Source: Planctomycetia bacterium
GTDB taxonomy: Bacteria; Planctomycetota; Planctomycetia; Pirellulales; UBA1268
DNA: 9,961 nt
NCBI GenBank assembly: GCA_009926295.1
Contig: RFPF01000095.1
Span: forward strand, 1-9,961
Direction: 5' to 3'
The notes under the pieces were generated by a model. It saw only the letters and a program-made list of their open reading frames with translations. It was not told where the DNA came from and ran no database searches. The first letter of the stretch is position 1, and each line of letters begins with the position of its first letter. This document shows positions 7,154-9,961 of this stretch, in pieces. A program made the translations under genes and the position numbers.

Positions 7154-8116
7154 CGTGGGTTCGGGCTGGCCGGAGCCGACCCCGGCCTGCCGGGCCTGCA
7201 CCGCGTAGATCGAGCGCCGTCCGGCCGCGGCCGACACGGCCGACACCGTCGGCCGCGGTGGCGCGGGCGGAGCCGGGTCGGGGCTCTGACCCCGCGTGGT
7301 GCCGCCGATCGCCGCCGGACGCGGCCCGGCCGCGGCGAGCGAAGCCGGCGGTGCCGGGCAGCCGCGCCGCACCCAATCGAGCCAGACCTGCTGCATCTCG
7401 GCGAGGTTTCCCACGCCGTAGTGCCGCGCGAGGGCGCCGGCCCAATCGTCGCTGGAGAGCCCCTCGCCCACGAACGTCACGTATTTGTGTCGACCACCCC
7501 GCTCGATCAGGTAGCGGGCGAGGGAATAGCCCTGCGAGTACAGCGGCAGCACGTCGGCCGGATACTCGCGCATCGCGAACATCTCGGGGAAGGCGATGCC
7601 GCGGCCGGTGGAGAGGAACTCGATGAGCAGCTTGTGCTGCCGGGCCCGCTCCACAGGGTGCTCGACGGTGGTGCATGCCCCCTCGTCGGCCCAGCGGGGC
7701 AGAGGCCGGCGGAAATGGCTGGCGAAGATCGTGTGGGTCACCTCGTGCGGCAGCACCGAGTCGAGAATCCGCTCCTCGCTGCCCTGGATCGTCATCGTCC
7801 AACCGAACACCTCGCCGGCGTCGAAGACGAAGCTCGTGGCCCCGCCCGCGCCGAGGTGCGACGCCACCTGGGCCTTGATGGGGCAGGGGCGGCTCCACCG
7901 GGGCAGCGGCGCACCGAGCCATTCGACAGCCAGGTCGTGGCGATACTGCTCGGCGGCGTCGCCGATCCGGCGGGCGAGCCGATCGGTGGGCGCATCGACG
8001 ATGAAGTTCGCCGTGCGGTGTCCGGCGGAACGGGCCTCTGCACCGCACCACGCGACCGCCACCGTGGCCGCCACGCACCACACCCTCGACCGCCACGCAT
8101 GCTCTCGGCAATCCAT
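7145..8116 (-). CDS. Exported HExxH metallopeptidase-like protein (peptidase MA-like)
   Basis: This is a 323-residue protein when started at the ATG whose first base is 8116. The N-terminus looks like a signal peptide: Arg9 and Arg11, a hydrophobic stretch at about 12-25, and Ala/Ser-rich residues to about 31. The core has HEVTH at 124-128 and WADEG at 142-146, supplying two His ligands and the third ligand Glu145, the arrangement of gluzincin peptidases such as the peptidase MA-like family. A YSQGYSLARYLIERGG helix follows, as in that family. The last about 72 residues are Pro/Ala/Gly-rich and look disordered. A GTG at 8191 would add 25 residues before the signal peptide and was rejected; GGAGG lies 12 bases before the chosen ATG, a long spacing. 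The substrate is unknown and it may act on periplasmic proteins. It lies downstream of the inositol-monophosphatase-like gene on the same strand. Confidence 0.75.
   Translation of the reverse strand: MDCREHAWRSRVWCVAATVAVAWCGAEARSAGHRTANFIVDAPTDRLARRIGDAAEQYRHDLAVEWLGAPLPRWSRPCPIKAQVASHLGAGGATSFVFDAGEVFGWTMTIQGSEERILDSVLPHEVTHTIFASHFRRPLPRWADEGACTTVEHPVERARQHKLLIEFLSTGRGIAFPEMFAMREYPADVLPLYSQGYSLARYLIERGGRHKYVTFVGEGLSSDDWAGALARHYGVGNLAEMQQVWLDWVRRGCPAPPASLAAAGPRPAAIGGTTRGQSPDPAPPAPPRPTVSAVSAAAGRRSIYAVQARQAGVGSGQPEPTLR
7225..7258. repeat. 11-bp GC-rich inverted repeat in the tail of the peptidase gene
   Basis: CCGCGGCCGAC at 7225-7235 pairs perfectly with GTCGGCCGCGG at 7248-7258 across a 12-base loop. 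It lies within the low-complexity tail of the - strand peptidase gene and 72 bases beyond the cdsA stop on the + strand. There is no T-run on either side, so it is not a standard intrinsic terminator. It could slow or end + strand transcripts, or be a by-product of the Ala/Pro-rich codons. Confidence 0.5.
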
Positions 8117-8318
8117 AGGTCCCGGCCGCCTCCATGTGAACCGCGTCGGCCCGTCGGCATCACTGCCGTCCGGTCGCGGGAGGGCGGACACTAGCCGACG
8201 AATCCGAACAGGGGCCAGACCGGTTTGCCGCGTGTCCGCGGGCGTCGGGACGGGTATTCACCGACCACACTGGGGCGACGGCGGCGAGTGGGATGACGAT
8301 CGACGACGTCCGACACCC
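8117..8318. other. Gap between peptidase and inositol-monophosphatase-like genes
   Basis: About 200 bases separate the two same-strand genes. I find no recognisable gene, no T-run terminator and no clear promoter; only a 5-bp hairpin at 8228-8241 stands out. The length suggests the peptidase gene has its own promoter rather than relying on read-through. Confidence 0.4.
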
Positions 8319-9110
8319 TCACGGCGACAGCACTCGCCGCAGCGCTTCGAGAAGCCGTGGAGTCGCCGCGGCGACGAACGCGGGGGCGTCGAGCGTCACT
8401 CTCCCATGACCGCCGTCGGCGAACGTTCCCACGCACCCGCCCGCCTCCGCCACGAGCAGCAGCCCCGCCGCGACGTCCCAGCTTGCGATGCGGCGCACCC
8501 AGAAGGCGTCGAGTCTCCCGCAGGCGATGTAGGCGAGGTTGATCGCGGTGGAGCCGGTGCGGCGCACGGAATCCACATGCGACACGACTGCGAGAAAGTC
8601 GGACACCGCCTCGGATCCCACGGCGACCTGCGGCGGAAAGCTGACGGCGACGAGCGCGTCGAGAAGTTCGGTGGTGGGCCGCGGCCGGATCGCGGCTCCA
8701 TTCAGGAAGGCGCCGCCGCCTGCCCGGGCCGTGAAGCACTCGTCGCGCACGGGGTCGTAGATCGCCCCGACGAGCAGTTCGTCGCCCCGGGCGAGTGCCA
8801 CCGACACGCAGAAGGCCGGGAAACCGTGGACGTAGTTGGTCGTGCCGTCGAGCGGATCGACGATCCAGCGCAGCCCGTCCGTCCGCACCGGGGCCGGGTC
8901 GACCTCGGGCAGCGCCTCCTCCCCCACGAAGCCGTGGTCGGGAAACGCGTCGAGGACGATCCTCCTGATCTCCCGCTGGGATGCGAAGTCAGCCTCGGTG
9001 ACGAAGTCGTGCGAGCCCTTCTTCGACACCCCGAATCGTCCGCGCCACTCGTCGAGCACGCGCCCGCCCGCCCTCGCCGCCGCCTCGCACACCTCGAGAT
9101 GATCGGGCAC
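8319..9110 (-). CDS. Inositol monophosphatase family protein (SuhB-like)
   Basis: This 263-residue protein, close to the usual family length, is a Mg2+-dependent sugar/inositol phosphatase of the FIG superfamily. It shows KKGSHDFVTEAD at 30-41, GEE at 63-65, WIVDPLDGTTNYVHG at 82-96 (metal ligands Asp85 and Asp88), and SWDVAAG at 210-216 (Asp212), together the complete metal site. The substrate may be myo-inositol-1-phosphate or another sugar phosphate, including 3'-phosphoadenosine 5'-phosphate in CysQ-type relatives; sequence alone does not decide. The GTG at 9110 was chosen because the family begins about 10 residues before the AAARAGG helix, and GAGG lies 8 bases upstream. The frame stays open far upstream, but that extension is antisense to a + strand gene and has no family similarity. 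It is cytoplasmic, with no signal peptide. Confidence 0.87.
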   Translation of the reverse strand: MPDHLEVCEAAARAGGRVLDEWRGRFGVSKKGSHDFVTEADFASQREIRRIVLDAFPDHGFVGEEALPEVDPAPVRTDGLRWIVDPLDGTTNYVHGFPAFCVSVALARGDELLVGAIYDPVRDECFTARAGGGAFLNGAAIRPRPTTELLDALVAVSFPPQVAVGSEAVSDFLAVVSHVDSVRRTGSTAINLAYIACGRLDAFWVRRIASWDVAAGLLLVAEAGGCVGTFADGGHGRVTLDAPAFVAAATPRLLEALRRVLSP

Positions 9111-9188
9111 GTCTTCGGCCTCGCTGCGTTGCCGCGGGTTACAATTCCGCGTCGTCGTATCTTTCCCGCGTTCCGTGATGATAGCAGC
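9111..9188. promoter_or_regulatory. Divergent promoter region between the SuhB-like gene and the hypothetical gene
   Basis: This 78-base gap is noticeably AT-richer than the rest and must contain the start signals of both divergent genes. TACAAT at 9140-9145 on the + strand matches a -10 box in five of six positions and sits 43 bases before the ATG at 9189, but no good -35 lies at the right distance. TATCTT at 9158-9163 is a weaker alternative. No exact site is claimed. Confidence 0.35.
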
Positions 9189-9638
9189 ATGAGCGATCTC
9201 CCATCTGCAGCAGCCGCCTGGTCGTTGGTCCGACTCCGAGCATCGTGCGGGCTCGGGGAGGTCGCTTCCAGCCTCGACCTCGAGCGGCCTGCAGCCGGGA
9301 TCGCGGTCGTCCTTCCCGGGAGCACGGAGCCTGCAGGCCTGCTGGGAGTCGAAGTCGACGCCGACTGCGGCTGCAGCGACGCCTGGTGCCGCGGCGCCGA
9401 CATCACGGCCGTCTATGAAGCGCATGCCGGGCGGATGCGGGCCATGGCGACGTGGCGCGCGTCGCCTCCGTGGCTCGACGTGCCGAAGGTCCCGCGAATC
9501 TGGTGCCGGGAGGTCGTCGTGTCGGCGCAGACCGCGCTGCCGTGCACCGCGCCGCACGTGGCGGTGGTCGCCGCCGTCCACGGTAACGAGCTGTGCGGGC
9601 CGATCGTGCTGGACCGGCTGCACCGGGGCGGCTCCGGG
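9189..9638 (+). CDS. Hypothetical protein, frame lost near its 3' end
   Basis: The ATG at 9189 opens a frame with strong G/C preference at third codon positions for about 150 codons. Visible features are a Cys-rich patch CGCSDAWC, then RGADITAVYE, an ATWRASPPW strand, EVVVSAQTAL, and HGNELCGPIVLDRL. The RGxDLxxxYE and SxQT pattern is reminiscent of small uncharacterised planctomycete proteins, but this is memory-based, not a search. After about 9625-9640 the frame stays open but becomes Arg/Gly/Pro-rich and is the shadow of a thioredoxin domain encoded one frame over, so the real product is probably truncated, frameshifted or fused. HGNE alone resembles a zinc motif of the AspA/AstE deacylases, but the rest of that domain is absent. 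No signal peptide or Shine-Dalgarno site is seen. Confidence 0.5.
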
Positions 9639-9961
9639 CCATCCCGCCGTGGGACGCGACGTGGGCCGCCTGCCACTGGTGTCGCTGGCCGACCGCTCGC
9701 GGCCGTCCCCCGTTTTCGCAGGCCGGGTGACCCTGCTCAACTTCTTCGGAACGTGGTGCATGCCATGTCGCCGCGAGCTGCCGGGCCTGGCTCGGCTCGC
9801 CGACCGGCTGCGTTCGGAGCCCGCGTTCCAACTCGTGGCCGTCTCCTGCGGTGCGGGCGGCCCGGACGATCCCGACAGGCTCGCCGAACTGACCGACGAC
9901 TTCCTGAAGGAACAGCGGCTGGCGATCGACGCCTGGGCCGATCCCGAAGGTCGCACGCGGG
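9625..9961 (+). CDS. TlpA-like thioredoxin domain, partial at both ends
   Basis: Read in frame from 9625, the sequence gives a HPAVG lead-in, then VTLLNFFGTWCMPCRRELP at about 9727-9783, a TlpA/ResA-type thioredoxin fold with the redox pair WCMPC. A LVAVSCGAGG strand and DPEGRTR follow before the window ends, so the C-terminus is missing. Such proteins reduce disulfides or mature cytochromes in the periplasm and normally carry a signal peptide or membrane anchor. Here no signal peptide precedes the domain; the only nearby in-frame starts are GTG codons at 9649 and 9661, both inside the expected domain edge. Deleting one G in the GGGG run at 9624-9627 would join it in frame to the preceding hypothetical gene. 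It is either the second half of a frameshifted fusion or a 5'-truncated gene. Confidence 0.72.

Noticed and set aside
9540..9625. Possible AspA/AstE-type deacylase from the HGNE motif
   Set aside because: Only the four-residue motif is present; the downstream zinc ligand and the rest of the roughly 300-residue domain are missing.
9111..9956. Long - strand open frame extending the inositol-monophosphatase-like gene upstream to about 545 residues
   Set aside because: The extension has no family similarity, is Arg/Pro/Ser-rich and lies antisense to the + strand hypothetical and TlpA genes; the family's N-terminus fits the GTG at 9110.

Overview
The window is very GC-rich throughout, densely coded on both strands, and carries nine recognisable protein genes or gene fragments. 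I see no RNA gene, CRISPR array or insertion sequence. A DUF1571 secreted protein, a TlpA-type thioredoxin of the style common in planctomycetes, the high GC and the weak use of Shine-Dalgarno sites all point to a planctomycete (Pirellulales-like) chromosome or metagenomic contig. That assignment is inference from family knowledge, not a computed result.

Left part (1-3532, + strand): two genes 13 bases apart, probably the end of a surface-polysaccharide cluster. The first enters from the left edge. It fuses a QueC/ExsB-like PP-loop ATP-pyrophosphatase domain with its four-cysteine zinc site to a polysaccharide pyruvyl transferase domain. The second is an asparagine-synthase homologue with an intact SGGLDS PP-loop but no amidotransferase nucleophile cysteine. 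Both could modify a glycan or a sugar precursor using ATP.

Middle (3555-7153): a secreted DUF1571 protein on the - strand ends tail to tail with the asparagine-synthase homologue. A 304-base divergent intergenic region follows. Then comes a + strand run of a metallo-beta-lactamase-fold hydrolase, a PlsC-type acyltransferase and a CdsA-type phosphatidate cytidylyltransferase, with gaps of 33 and 7 bases. The last two catalyse consecutive steps of phospholipid synthesis (lysophosphatidate to phosphatidate to CDP-diacylglycerol).

Right part (7145-9961): on the - strand, an exported HExxH peptidase-like protein whose stop overlaps the cdsA stop by 9 bases, and upstream of it an inositol-monophosphatase-family enzyme. 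Divergent from the latter is a + strand gene of unknown function. It loses its frame near 9625-9640 and is followed in the next frame by a TlpA-like thioredoxin domain with no start codon or signal peptide of its own. This junction looks like a frameshift, deletion or assembly fault.

The most interesting items are the PP-loop/pyruvyl-transferase fusion beside a nucleophile-less asparagine-synthase homologue, and the broken hypothetical/TlpA junction.
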